From Tetradesmus obliquus (lineage: Eukaryota; Chlorophyta; Chlorophyceae; Sphaeropleales; Scenedesmaceae): a DNA stretch of 64,000 bases. A model generated the notes under the pieces. The model was not told where the DNA came from, did not search any database, and worked only from the letters and a program-made list of their open reading frames with translations. Positions 11,533 to 24,125 of this stretch are shown piece by piece; the stretch's first letter is position 1; each line of letters starts with the position of its first letter. Position numbers and translations under genes: made by a program. The stretch is taken from positions 3,286,001 through 3,350,000 of the forward strand of contig CP126198.1 in assembly GCA_030272155.1 (NCBI GenBank), in the 5' to 3' direction.

Positions 11533-14500
11533 TCACCAGCCATCATCTGGTTGCGTGAGCCACTGCTGCACATCCTTTACCCCCAGAGGCCCTGGAAGTT
11601 CGCTCTGCTTGCGAACTGCAGAAGCTGCACCAAGTGGCCCAGACTTCTCCTCAAGACCCAGCATGCGCAGCTGCTTCAAGCTGCTCAGAGCCTTCAACTC
11701 CGTCCCCAGCTCGTGCGCGTAAGCATCTGACAGATCCAGGCAGGTCAGCTGGCGCAGGTGCGTGCTGATGGCTGTGATGGCCTGCTTCTTGGGGCGGTAC
11801 AGGTAGCAGCAGGTCTCGGTGTCATACAAGTCCCCGTTTGCATTGGTTGCCTTCAGGCGAAGGTCCTGCATAGCCATCACAGTGACCAGCAAGTTGCACA
11901 GCATGTATCACCATCCCCGTGCACATCTGACAAAAATTCTGTCCTGAAGATATCTGTCACAGCCACGGAAATTGAACAGGTTGCAGCGGCTGCAACAATG
12001 CAATTGTTCAACACAGCAAGTCCACTGATGCTGTAGTCAGTCGAGCACGCAAACTGATATATGCTGACCTGCCTAACACTACCAGCAATGGTTCGGCACC
12101 CACCTGCAGGCTTGTGAACTTTGGTGCCAGCGTTGCCAACCACGTGTCATCCATGCCGTTGAGCATGTGGCGGCCCAGGGATAGCCGGGTCAGCCGGGTT
12201 GCTGCTGCCACGCGAGCTGCCCAAGGGGGCCACACCCGCTTCTGTGTTGCCCCTTCAACGCACCCCAGCGCCCGCACTGGCGGCAAGCCTGTCAATGACA
12301 ACCGCAGGCTGCGCAGCTGCTGCTGGTTGCACAGGCGCACAATGCCATCCAGGAGGCCTGCTGTTGCTACCGCAGCGGGCGCTGCAGCTTGCAGCGCCTC
12401 TGGGCGGTGCGGGTTATATGCATTGAACCCCACGTACTGCAGCTCATACAGGTTTTTTGCTGCATCAACGCCCAACTCCATGGCATTGCCTTCCACTTCC
12501 AGTTCCTGCAAGCTGCTGAGCTTCCCTACTGCACTGGCCAGGTCACTGATGCGGCTGCTGCTGAAGGTGCAGCACACAAGCGAAAGGCTCCCCAAGCTCT
12601 GCAGCTGCGCCAGGGACTGCACCAAACATGCTGCTACATCACAGCCTGATACTGTAAGCGTGCGCAGGCAGGGTGACAGCGTTTCCCAGGCACAGCCAGC
12701 GTCTGCCTTGAGCACAGGAGCTGCATCAGGAGTTTTGGGCTGAGCGTAGTGCAGGCGGAGCTGCTTAAGCCGACCATCTGCAACCAGAGTGCAGCGGGGT
12801 AGAAGGCAGCATACAGCAAGATGCACCAGGGTATCAGACTGCCGTCAATGGCCACTGGTTTCTGTTAGCTGATGTAAGGGCCCGCTGTGCTGTAACCTAT
12901 AGCCTTGGCTAATGCTACCTCATTGGTTGTGTTTGTAGTTGCAGACTGGCTGCCATCGTGAGCACTTCACCAGCAACCTGTACAGCCAATGGCCGAATGA
13001 TGCTATCATGCTGCGACAACACACCATCAGCCTCATACCATCAACAGCTGCCACAACGGCCGTGGTGCTGGTGGCACAGAGACACAAGCAGCTCACCGGT
13101 CATCAGGGGCTTGAGCAGAAGCAGCCCATCGCTTGGTGGGTTCTCCAGGGTCAGCACGCGCAGGCGCATCAGCCCCTCCAGTGCCTGCAGGCTGGGGCAG
13201 CAGCGCAGGCTGGCAACCTGCAGCTGGGGTGGCAGTATGTCTGAATGTGCCACAGCATTGCCTTGCCTGGTGCACTCCACCTGCAGGGCTGTCAGGTTCG
13301 TGAGGTGGCCCAGGTCAGCCTGTGTAGCACGCCCTGCAACATGGACATACCCTGTGTTGGGGACACCCTCGTGCTGTTGCGTTGCCATGCTAGTGCGCTT
13401 TAGATGCAGTCACTGCCGCTTACAGGTTTGCAGCCAATCAGAACATGCTCTGGCATCACCTGCTGGACACGTAAGCTAAACAAATGCAGGCTGGCAGCAT
13501 AAGTGCAATGCCTAGACATAGCAGTTTGGTCCTCACCTGTGGCGTTAGTGATGCGCAGCTGCACAAGCGAGGCTGGCAGGTGCTTCAGGATGCTGGCAGC
13601 TACTGGATTCCCTGGCAGGCAGCGCTGCAAGTGCAAGTGCTCAAGGTTGCGCAGACCCGCCAGTGCACACAGCACACGGCTGGCGCGAAGGTCCTTGGGT
13701 TCCAGTGCCTTGAGTGATGCAATTGTTACACTGCGCAGCTGATGCAGCTGCAGGATGGCACCTGCCATTTGAGGTGTGTCACGTGCGGATGTGAGGTGAA
13801 GCTTCAGGCTTGTCAGGTGCGCTGGGGGTAGCAGGGAAACAATTGCAGCGCTGCTTGCATCTTCATGGGTGCTGTGGAACTGCTGCAGGCACAGTCTGTT
13901 GGGTGCTGCTGCTGCTGCTGCCTGCAGACCTGCTGCAATGGCTGCTGCCTGCCCCTGCCTCCCCTTGCCGAGCTGCACGGACTGTATCACGTGCTCGTGC
14001 TTCAGGATCCAAGCTGCAAACTGCTGAGCTGCATCAATGCTAGTGTTGTCCTGCAAGCGCACGGGGACTTGGCCCTTGCATATGTCATCAACTGCCACAC
14101 CAGCTGCCTTGCTGCTGCGTATCAACCTGCTGATGATGCCTGCCTGCATGCAGCAGGGCTGCATAAGCAACACGCGCAGCAGGTCATCTCCATCAGCTGC
14201 CTGTTGCCTGGGTGAGGGCTCTGCACTGCCCCAGTGCACATCCGGCACGTCTCCATTGAAAGTCGCCTTGTGGCTGTGGCACAGCATGAGGTCGAGCTTG
14301 GCCTTCTCTGCCCTCTTCAACTTGAACTTCAGTCGCTGGTGTGGCATGCCTGCTGCGAGGCTGCCAGGGGCTTGTGGTGAAGCTCCAGCAACAAAGATTG
14401 GCGCAGTTGTAGCAACAAAGCTTGGAACTGGAGCTTGAAGGCTGGTGCGAGCTGCCTGCAAAGCTGCGAGCAACTGCTGCTGTTGCTGTGCTCCTACAGC

Positions 14501-14833
14501 AGGTGCTTGCTGCTGTTGCTGTGCTGCGGAGGTTTGCTGCCTGATGGCTGGGATTGCTGTTACAATACTGCCAAGGCCAGGGGCAAGTGAATACACATGT
14601 GGTACTGAAATACTTGGTGCTTGCTGCTGTGGTTGCACTGCTGTCGTCAGCTGCACACTGTCTGTAGCCTGACCAGCTGGCACTGCAGCTGGTGCACCAC
14701 TGCTGATACTTGAAGGCACAGCTTTGCGGGCCTTGGCGCGCGCAGCTAGCCGTCTTCGCACATAGCGCACTACTTCTGGTGCCAGACCTCCAGCTATAGC
14801 TCCAAGCACGGCTCTCGCAAAGATGCTGTGCAT
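11533..14833 (-). CDS. LRR protein gene B, intact paralogue of gene A
   Basis: Exons 14833-13537, 13333-13097, 12777-12104 and 11865-11533 (846 residues, phases closed) have the same four-exon structure and junction phases as gene A. Residues 1-30 are short and amphipathic (MHSIFARAVLGAIAGGLAPE then an Arg-rich stretch), which might be an organelle-targeting or membrane segment; gene A lacks it. A Gln/Ala/Pro-rich linker follows, then the conserved helical region and about ten leucine-rich repeats (for example LTSLKLHLTS, LRNLEHLHLQRC, LTNLTALQVEC, LSSLQELEVEGNAMELG, LRSLRLSLTGLPPV, LRQLTCLDLSDAYAHEL). It belongs to the broad algal LRR families of unknown role; no catalytic domain was seen. 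It lies head-to-tail with gene A. Confidence 0.8.
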
Positions 14834-15957
14834 GCTGCCTTGGCACTAGGTCAACGGATACTTTGCCCTGGTTCTCGCGAACGCTTGTCCTCGGTGCACG
14901 CAGCACAGCTTGCAAAACGACAAAAGATGTCGCACAATGTTTGTAGAAACGTGCATTTGCTGACGATTGCCGTGTCGCGTCAATGCCAAAGCGCTTGCGT
15001 GCCCCGTCAAGGGCTGCTGTGCAGCTGCTATAGCCAGCTGCAGCCTACTTGCCTACCGTCCACGCAGTCTGCACGAGCTACGTAAATGAAAGCTGACACT
15101 CGGGAAGCCCTGGACAGCAAGCGGTGTTTAAGTGAGCTAGAACCCAACCTTACTCTAGTCAGGCATGGCCGGGCCCTCACTGTGATGATCATGGCTGGCA
15201 CAGGGGATTTGGTTTGCAATATGGCCTGCCATCTTAGTTCAAGGGTTATAACGTGCAGGCAGGTCAATCACTACAAGTGTAATGCAGCATAATGAGTACA
15301 GGCCTGTACTCACATGGCTAGAAGTGGTCCCCCAAAAGGCCACCATGGCTGCTGAACCATCTTCCTCTGATCAAGAACTCTAGCAGTTTCGCCAATCAGA
15401 CACTCTTTTGCAGAAGATAGGAGTTACCCAGTGAAACGCTCTGTCACCACAGACGTAAACATGACATCAGGAAGAATGCCTTCCCAGAGAAAATGTGTAT
15501 GGGTGCGCTTATTCAGCAATCGGTCCAGCCACCTGCGTATGTCGTCCCAGCCGCCACCACTGCTGCAGCAACCCAAGTGCAGCGGCGCGAAACCGCAGAC
15601 ACCTCATCTAATATCCCATCTGCAAGCAGCAACAACGCCAACCTGCGCAGCAGCCTGCTGCTAAGGCACACCCCGCCCAGTCATGCAAGCATGGCCCCTT
15701 GCAGCAGCAATCTGTACAGCACTTGACACAGACCCTGCTTCAACCCGCCACCGCCTCTTGGCCACCATTGCCCCGCTGACAGCAGGCAAGCCAAAGAAGC
15801 AATCTGCAAGACCACAAACACAAAACACTGCACTACGACCTGCCAGCTACACCACGCTGGGAGCTACTGCTGCTGGCACTGCAGCTGCAGCAGCTACCAT
15901 GTGTAGCTGCTGCAGCAGCGCAGCACAGCAGCTCGTCAGCTGGCCACTGCTAGCTGC
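14834..15957. other. Intergenic: LRR gene B promoter and Cpn60 beta 3' side
   Basis: The minus-strand LRR gene B starts at 14833 and the minus-strand chaperonin ends at 15958. No supported exon, RNA gene or repeat family was recognised. Short plus-strand ORFs here lack conserved features. Confidence 0.5.
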
Positions 15958-18900
15958 TTAGTAGCCGTACTCATCTGCGCCGCCTGCTGGTGCTGCTGCT
16001 CCTGCCCTCTCAGGGATCTCTGTCACCACCACGTCAGCCAGCAGGAAGGTCTTGGCCACTGAGCAGGCGTTCTCCAGCGCGCAGCGGATCACCTGCAGGA
16101 GCACCAACAGCGACACAGAACACGTCAGCGCAGCCACACACGCTGCAACAGTCAACAGCAGCTGCTGGCAAGCAGCTACACAGCAACAGCCACCCAGAGC
16201 AGCATCATTTGCAATGAGCATTAGGCCCACCATGGCCTCAAAGATCAAGACTATCCGTTTGCTGTACAACACCACACTGGCATACCATACCAGTTGACAA
16301 ACTCAGTGCCGGCATCACCTTGGTGGGGTCGATGATGCCTGTCTCCATGAGGTCCTCGAACTTGTCAATTGCTGCGTTGTAGCCGTAGTTGGGGTCCTGG
16401 CTGTCGATCACACGCTGCATCACCACGCTGCCGTTGGTGCCCGCGTTCTCAGCAATCAGCTTCAGGGGGTAGGTCAGCGCCTTCTTCACAATCTCAGCGC
16501 CAACCTGGCATGCAGAGTGAGGCGGCAATGTGGCAAAAGAGCAGCAGCACGAGTGAGGCCAGGCGTGAGTGCATGTTGAGGAGAGCGCAGCCCCTGCTGC
16601 AGCTTGCACAGCTGTTGAGGTGCCCGCGGCTGCAAGCACGCCGCCCTGCCGCAAGCCCTACAACCCTTGTTGGGTCCATGCATTGCTCTCCCAGTAACCA
16701 TCAGCACGTCTTGCACGCCGGCTGCCACCTCGCTGCTGGACATCACTGCAGTCATTCCCCCACTTTTCCTGCAAGCGCTGGCACATGTTTCCTGCAAGCC
16801 TTCCTGCAAGCTTTCCTGCGAGCTCACCTTCTGCTCCTCGTTGCTGAGGGTCTCCTTGACCATGTCCACCTTGGCTGCCAGCTTCAGCAGCGTGCAGCCG
16901 CCGCCGATGACGATGCCCTCCTCCACTGCTGCCTTGGTGGCGTTCAGCGCGTCCTCCACGCGCAGCTTCTTCTCCTTCAGCTCAGTCTCCGTCTGGGCAC
17001 CGACCTGCAGCAATGCACGGCAGCAGCAGCACAGTTGAGTACAAATCATCAGTAGTGAGCGCAAGCTTGCAGTGCATGTTGCTGCTCATTACGCGCCAGG
17101 ACAAGCATCCCACCTGAAGGCTGCTCAGCCAACGACACGAGCTATACCAGCGTGTGTACCAGCGCACCTGGATGATGGCCACGCCGCTGCTGAGGCGCGC
17201 ATTGCTGTCGTTCTTGGCTGCAACCCCAAACATCATTCACCTGACACTTACTCACATGTCAACGATGCATCCAAAGCAGACACCCATCTGTGCCTCACCT
17301 GGATGATGGCCACGCCGCCGCTGAGGCGTGCAATGCGCTCGTTGAGCTTCTCCTTCTCGTACTCCTGCTCCGTGGCCTCCGCCAGGTTGCGGATCTGCTT
17401 CACGCGCGTGTCCACGTCCGCCTGCGTGCGGCCGTCGCCCACGATGGTGCAGGCCTCCTTGGAGACCACCACCTTGGCTGCCAGGCCCAGCACTGACTCG
17501 TCGGCCTTGTCCAGGGTCACGCCCAGCTCCTCCTTGACCATGGTGCCGCCAGTCAGGATGGCAATGTCCTCCAGGTAGCTGGTCTTGCGCTCGCCTGCAG
17601 TAACATAACAACAAGGCGGATAGAGTGAGAGGTATGACCTGTTTGCTGTGGGAAAAAAGCTACACATCACACCAGCCAGGCTCAGACAGGACAACACCCC
17701 ACATCTTACAAAACATGGCCAGCCTTGCACAGCACGCACGCGGAACAGCAGGCTTTGTGCATGTGGGCTTGTAGCCCACACCCTGCCTTTTGAGTCGGCC
17801 GAGGCCGGACGAGGGACTCACCGAAGCCGGGGGCCTTGACTGCCACCACCTTGAGTGTGCCGCGCAGCTTGTTGACCACCAGCGTGGCCAGCGCCTCCTG
17901 CTCCACGTCCTCAGCCATGATCAGCAGCGGGTAGTTGCCGCGGATGGCTGCCTCCAGCAGGCCGATCACGTCACGCGCGGTGGAGATCTTTTTGTCGACC
18001 AGCAGGATCCTGCAAGCCACAGGCAGCATCTTTGTCAGTTATCATTGTCACAATGTTGATAGATGGCTGCCTCCAGCAGGCCGATCACGTCACGAGCGGT
18101 AGAGATCTTTTTGTCGACCAGCAGAATCCTGGAGACGCCAGACGACAGGCGGGAACGTCAGAAGAACATCACACAAAAGCTTCGCTGCCCTGTCACAGGG
18201 CTGCATGTTTCATGACGGCGTGCGTAAACACAGACAACGTGCTTTGCACCCCAGCCGCCGGGCCCACCCCAGCCGCCGGGCCCACCCCAGCCGCCGCTCA
18301 CAAACGCGGCTTTTGCACACCTGCAGTTGCACAACAACACATGCATCACACGCACCTGCAGTTCTCGTACTCCGCCACCATGCGCTCCGGGTCGGTCACG
18401 AAGTAGGGGCTGTAGTAGCCGCGGTCAAACTGCATGCCCTCCACGAAGAACAGGTTGTCGTCCGCGGTCTTGGACTCCTCCATGGTCACCACGCCCTGGC
18501 GGCCCACCTTGGCCATGGCGTCAGCAATCAGCTGGCCGATCTCGGCGTTGCCGCCTGCAGCATGCAGAAATGACAACAATGGTTTTGTTAGTGATGTGAA
18601 TGGTCACCACAACCTGGCGGCCCACCTTGGCCATGGCATCGGCAATCAGCTGGCCGATCTCAGCGTTACCGCCTGCAGCAAGCACAACTCAAGCTCGATG
18701 TGTTTTCTTGTTTGGTCAAACACTATGATGTTGTGGCTGAATAACGGGAGTTGGCAGTCCACAGCAGCAGCTGCCTGATCACGTGCTGAGGCAGCTGCTG
18801 TTGCGGCTGTCGCTCGCTCAAGCACTGCGTGATTGCTGCTGCTGCCACCGCAACTGCTCCCCTGCTGCTGTCGCTGCCGCTGCGCACTGCCTGTCGCTTG

Positions 18901-20874
18901 TAACACCCACCGCAGCAGCTGCTCATACCCCAATACCCTTACCACACTGTCACCCAACTGTTACCAAGGTTCCATAACTATGTTACGCATCCGCGCACCT
19001 GCTGACACTGAGGCCACGTTTGCCGGGTCCTGTCGCCTTGTCGCTGGCCACCTCAGTGCACACTCAGCCAACCCACCCACAGCAGCAGCTGCGGCTGCTA
19101 CCACACTGCCACCACATTAGCATAACTCTGCGCACCTGCTGACACTGAGGCCACGTTTGCCAGGTCCTTGTCGCTGGCCACCTCAGTGGACACTCAGCCA
19201 ATCCACCCACAGCAGCAGCTGCTGCTGTTACCACACTTTCACAACTATTTGTCCACGCACCTGCTGACACTGAGGCCACGTTTGCCAGGTCCTTGTCGCT
19301 GGCCACCTCAGTGGACAGCTTGGCCAGCTCCTTCACCAGCGCAGCCACAGTCTTGTCCATGCCGCGCGTCAGCTGCACAGGGTTGGTGCCTGCAGGGCAG
19401 CAGCACAAGGCAGCGGGAAGCGCGCACAGGGCGTCAGGCAGGAAAGGTTATAAAGTGCATGCTAGCTGTGCCCACTGCAACACAGGCGACCGCATGCACA
19501 TCAGGAGCTGACGTCATGCATTGCAGCAGTAGGCAAACGGCTGGGGATGAACCGAAGCCGACACCTGCTGTCACAGTAATTGTATCAACTAGCGTCTATC
19601 TGGCCACTAGATTCACCACACCATTCCTATTCCCTGGCCCACCTGCTGCCACGATCTTCAGGCCCTCAGCAATGAATGCTGCGCTCAGGATGGTGGCTGT
19701 GGTGGTGCCGTCACCGGCAGTGTCGTTGGTGCGTGCTGCCGCCTGGCGCACCAGCTTTGCTCCAATGTTCTCCACTGGGTCCTCCAGCTCCACCTCCTTG
19801 GCAATTGTCACGCCGTCATTGACGATCTTGGGGCTGCCGTACTTGGACTCAAGCACCACGTTGCGGCCCTGCGGGACAGCGAGGGCAGAGAGGAGCACCG
19901 CAGCATGTCATACAACACGTTCAACATACAGAGGCGCAATGGCAGGATCCACGCGACATTGTCAGCAGCAATGCAGGCCGATCGCATGTATCGATCAGGA
20001 AAAACAGCTGCATTTAGCATTGGCGGTGCATGTGGCAAGGTGGCAGCAGCCTGCAGGGTGCTGCAAGGGAGGCTGGCCCTCGCACTGCAGCCTGCACTGA
20101 TCACGCCTGCAGGAACACAGTCTGACGCTGCCACAGCTACATTGTCAACGACGTTTCTACCCACCCACAGCTATATATGGATAACCCGTGCGAGTGCCCA
20201 ATGCCACTGCTTGCACGTACCAGCTGCGCCTGCCTGTGTGATAGGACTGCTGCTGAAGCTTCTAGGCCCCCTGCAGCTGCTGCGCCTGCTATCATACACA
20301 TATCCTTGCATGCTGGCTGCGGCTGCCTCAACCAGAGCTGCACAAAGCAGCATGCTCATATGCTGCCTTTACTACATCCAATGCCTGTGCTGTGGCTGTT
20401 GCGGAAGGCACTGCTTGTGCTGTGACTGCTGTGCACACCTTGGGGCCCAGGGTGACACCGACCACAGTGGCCAGCTTGTCAGCTCCAGCCTGCATCTTCT
20501 TCAGAGCCTCCATGTTCTTGTTGAAGTGCAGGTCCTTGGCAGCGCGCACCACATGGGTCCTCCTGTTGCGTTGTGTTGCGGTGGCAACCAGGCAGCAGGC
20601 AGCAGCAGCAGCAGGACACGTACAATCGACCAGGGCTCGCCGACCGGACGGCATGGGACGTAGATTAATTACTAGATGCATGTACAGCTCAATGTGCTCC
20701 GCAGGAAGCCATGGCAGCCGTGCAATGCGCACAACACCACTCCGGCGATTCCCTACGGGAGAAAGTTGCTTGCGATCGACGAGCTTAGGCCGCTGTGCAC
20801 AAATCTCACCTGCTCCTGCTCACGAAGCGAGCACGGGCAAAAGCCCTTCCAGAGGCAGGCAGAGTGGTCTGCAT
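15958..20874 (-). CDS. CPN60B: Chloroplast chaperonin 60 subunit beta
   Basis: Ten exons: 20874-20810, 20562-20439, 19868-19643, 19389-19261, 18554-18356, 18009-17822, 17594-17299, 17004-16828, 16504-16319 and 16092-15958, 574 residues with every phase closed. Exon 1 and the start of exon 2 encode a transit peptide rich in Arg/Ser/Ala (begins [17 protein letters not shown]), so it acts in the stroma folding Rubisco and other proteins as part of the Cpn60 alpha/beta barrel. Hallmarks: [20 protein letters not shown], the nucleotide-binding [62 protein letters not shown] and [10 protein letters not shown]. The C-terminus EYGY recalls the GYGY end of plant beta subunits, which supports beta over alpha. 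Introns 4 to 7 contain partial duplicates of neighbouring exon ends. Confidence 0.93.
17165..17217 (-). repeat. Copy of the CPN60B exon 7 3' end with donor
   Basis: The end of exon 7 ([11 protein letters not shown], canonical 17299-17350) recurs in intron 7 with its own GTGCGC donor and some substitutions. Its 5' side diverges after about 50 bases. Confidence 0.8.
18060..18134 (-). repeat. Copy of the CPN60B exon 6 5' end with acceptor
   Basis: About 70 bases encoding [20 protein letters not shown] (canonical 17945-18009) recur in intron 5 behind their own CCAG acceptor, with mostly silent differences. The reading frame is kept but no good donor follows. Confidence 0.85.
18246..18298 (-). 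repeat. Short GC-rich minisatellite in CPN60B intron 5
   Basis: Three near-perfect copies of an 18-bp unit (CCCAGCCGCCGGGCCCAC), the third truncated. Confidence 0.8.
18601..18679 (-). repeat. Copy of the CPN60B exon 5 5' end with acceptor
   Basis: About 77 bases of exon 5 (canonical 18482-18556), including the CTGCAG acceptor, recur upstream in intron 4 with few differences. Unit spacing is about 120 bases. The copy has no obvious donor. Confidence 0.85.
18998..19192 (-). repeat. Two tandem copies of the CPN60B exon 4 3' end with donor site
   Basis: The last 57 bases or so of exon 4 (canonical 19261-19317), its donor GTGCG and about 70 intron bases are repeated at about 19134-19192 and 18998-19062, giving a tandem array of units near 125-137 bases. 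The nearer copy is almost identical to the exon; the farther one has a small insertion. Adding them to the mRNA would duplicate a conserved segment, so they are probably not used. Confidence 0.85.
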
Positions 20875-22334
20875 AGTGCGTGTGCTTTCTTTTCACGCAG
20901 CCACCAAACTGCGAAACAGACAATGTGCCTGACGTGGAAACGCTAGTGCACAGCTACAAAGGTGCCGATTCCTGGAGGCAGCAGGCTAAAAAGGCTCAGC
21001 GCAAAGCAGCAGCCATGACACTGGGGCTTTGTCAGAAGCTTCGAGACGAGACCCTGCTCAGAGGATGCTGAAATCGTAACGTTTGTGTTTGTTCTTCACA
21101 TTACTGAGCTTTTATATGTTTTGGTGACACAATGTGCGTCAGTAGCATGCAACACATGGCTGTCAAGGGTGGTGGTGGGCTCGACCATGTAATGCTGTCC
21201 TTGCTCACAGAGGCACAGCTTTTTTTCAGTTCATACGGTTAGTTTTGTGCATAAGATAAAGGATGAGGACTGCCGGGACTGATGATTTCGGTTGCACAAT
21301 GCACAACAGTCAGCAGGTCCAATTTTTTGTCACAGGAGTCCTGTGATTGCAAGCGAAACCTTCTGAGCCATTTACATTGCTACGACAAGCAAACAGATTC
21401 AATAGAGGAGTGTTGTATGTAGACAACATACTGTGTAGAGCCTAGTATGTGCAGAGCAGAGTCCTGTGCTAGCACTGATCAGTTGCTCATGAGCAACATA
21501 AGCACGACGGGGGGGCAGTCTGGCCTCCAGGAAGGCCAACACACAACTTTGCTCTATTGCATCCAGCATTTTTTTTAAATATTGGTGCGGTCTGCTTGCG
21601 CAACACATGCTGGGAACCATGTCAACCTCCGCGTTTTATTTTTATTTTTCGTCTCTGAATAACCCCCTTAAACAATGCTTCTTTGCTTCCATGGCAACCT
21701 ATGTTGGTGCAGTTCAACGCCCTTTCAAAACTCTGCTGGTCACTTGAATGAGGTTGTTTGAGCAGTGATGACGGCGATCAGACAAGGCGCTGAACTCTGC
21801 AGCGCACCAGGCCCCGGGGGCCTAGCCTCCAGGGACCAACCTGGCATGAACTTGCACCTGCCAAGGTCACCTGAGTCAGCCTAGACTGCTCGCCACCATA
21901 CTGGATCGGTTCATGTGGGTAATAGAACGCGTTTAAACACTGAAGGCAGCGCCAAAGCACCAAAGGAAGGGAGGAAGCAAGGCCCTTGGGGGCCCCAAGT
22001 TGGGGCCACCTCACCTTGTCAGTAACTTGACGAACCTGCCAAAACCATGGCTGGGCTGATGCCTCGACAAATCGTATGCTACATACAACATGTTTCCTGA
22101 TATGTTGAGCTTAACCTGTCCGCAAGTAGCTTCCCTTGCTGTTCTCAAACCATTGTCGCTGCTGCTGCGGTTTCCCTCCGTGTGTCAGCTACGTCAAGTG
22201 TGTACAGTGCACTGCTGCTGAACAGCTGCTGTTACTGCCTGGCTTGATCGTCCTCTCACTGCCTCAGCAGCCGAGGCCGGGCAAAGAGTTGCGGTTGCCC
22301 TGGTAGCAAGGAGCCTTGGAGCACAGCAAGCGCG
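20875..22334. other. Divergent intergenic/promoter region
   Basis: Separates the minus-strand CPN60B start from the plus-strand gene at 22335 and so should hold both promoters. It is more AT-rich than its surroundings in places (for example 21540-21670). No exon or RNA gene was recognised. Confidence 0.5.
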
Positions 22335-23113
22335 ATGAGTCGTGTTTCTAAAGCAGATGAGGTGTGTATGTGCAGCCGAGCCGAGCCAAGGAAGCCGATT
22401 GCATGCAGCACAGCTGAGCTTGCTGGTGCTGCCCTAGCTCAGCAAACCTGCACACCCAGCTCCTCACAGCCTGCAATGCATAGAGACAAGCACAAGCCCT
22501 TGCCGAGCAATGGCAGCCACGTGCAAAGGGGTGCTCACCTGCAGGTGTTATCAGCAACCACCCTGCTGAACATGTCCAGAATTCATGTCAGCCTCTGCAC
22601 ATGCCCACTGGCATATGCTGCATGCTGGTGCGACATGAAAACATCTTAAACATTGAATTTGTTGCGATGCTGCCGCAGGCCACATCATGGCGGCGGCCAA
22701 TGCCTTCAAATGACAGCCACAACACACCCGGCAGCAGCAGCAAGACCAGCGGCAGCTACGCGTCCCGCCCAGCATCCGCAGGAGGCAGCAGCGCATACGC
22801 GAGGATGATGCAGCACCACGCGCAGCAGCTGCAGCAGCAACAGCAGCAGCAGATACGGCCAGCAATGCCTGTAGGCTTCAATGTAGTAGAAGCGCAAGCA
22901 CTGTTAGATCACCGCTGGACTGACATTTGCCAGCAGGGCCTGCAGCCTACATGTACTTGTAAAGAAGAGGCAGCAGCAGAGGATGCAGCAGCAGCAGCGG
23001 GAGCAGCAGCAGGCGGCGAGGAGCTTGCAGGAAAGCACGGCAGCAAGTTTCTGCAAGAGCTGAAGGCAGCAGCAGACAGCCGGACAGCTGACGGTGCCTG
23101 GGACGACCCATAA
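22335..23113 (+). CDS. Hypothetical small protein, two exons
   Basis: Exons 22335-22361 and 22679-23113 give 153 residues with matching phase (GAG|GTGTGT donor, GCCGCAG acceptor). The product begins MSRVSKADEATSWRR, has a Ser/Gly/His-rich region, an eight-residue Gln-rich stretch, a more ordered patch (PVGFNVVEAQALLDHRW) and a Cys pair (CTC), then an Ala/Glu/Gly-rich end. I do not recognise it. A TGTAA at 23800 would give a 690-base 3' UTR. The gene model rests on splice signals and composition only. Confidence 0.45.
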
Positions 23114-24125
23114 CCTGCTTCCGCTGGAGCTTGTGATGCGCATGCCGTGTTTTTGCGGTCGAGAAATGGTAGTGACGTGCACCTGGCGTCGTGGAGGTTT
23201 GGGCGCATGGGTTGTGACAGTTGTTGCCGTTTGATGCAAGGTAGTGTCGGAGCTGTATGGCTTGTGTTGGCATTCGTCACTTGTCAGCCAGGGCGAGGTT
23301 GTCCGCAGGCAGAGCAGTGGTTGCCGTGGTTGCATGTTGCATGTTGCTAAGGGTCACAAGCAGACAGCTGATGGATGGTCAACCTGGAGCAGTTGCGGAG
23401 GCGGTGCTTGATGGTCGCCCTGCAGCAGATACGCTTAGTCATCTGCAGTGTGCTGCTGGTGCCGTGACTGTGTCGTTCAACGCTTTGTTGCACACCACTG
23501 CATGCGTGCGCTGGTATGCATTGCTCGGCTGCTTGCAGCTGGCTTTGAATATGGGTGCTGCATGGGCAGCAGCGGCAATGCGTCTCGAAGAGGGTCCGCC
23601 ACCGCTGCACGTGGAAGCGCTTCCACTGCTAGCAGTAGCACTGCTTGTAGGAATGGCAGTCGCTGACATGGCGGGTGGTGACTGTTTTGGATGAAGGGCA
23701 AGTGTGTGGTTGCCTCTACTGTGGAGATGATGCCTCCAGTTGCTGGTCTGCTTTGGCTCAGGCTGGGAGAAATGTGAGAGTGGCAAGTGGTGGCCTCTCT
23801 GTAACATGTTACACTTTGCTTGCATCCCCCGCAGAACCCTTGCTGTCTGCCAGAGCACAACAGATGTCCAGATGGCTGGGCTCGATGAATGAGGCAGAGA
23901 CAAGCCTTGCATTGTTTTGATGCAGAAATTGAGGGCCCCCTCTTGCTGAAACACTGCTGTGCACTTGCACACCAGCACACTGTGCACCTACCTGCACATC
24001 ACCTGACCCAACGGAGAAGTGGCCACGATCCGATTAAAGCCACATATTAGAGTACTGGAACTGATAAGCAGATTGGTTTCCTGGACGTGTAGCTCACGCA
24101 GATAGTGCATAGGCTGCTAGCACAG
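23114..24125. other. Intergenic or long 3' UTR
   Basis: Contains an open plus-strand frame at 23257-23694 that begins with no convincing ATG context and resembles no family, and TGTAA at 23800-23804. The last 100 bases precede the bL21m start. Confidence 0.45.

Noticed and set aside
19064..19408. Extended CPN60B exon 4 that reads into the duplicated copies
   Set aside because: It would insert intron-derived sequence and a second [15 protein letters not shown] block into a conserved chaperonin; the canonical donor at 19261 restores the known protein.
23257..23694. Plus-strand open frame of 145 codons with hydrophobic stretches
   Set aside because: The frame does not have a convincing start, no splice link to the upstream gene was found, and similar-length chance frames are common here.
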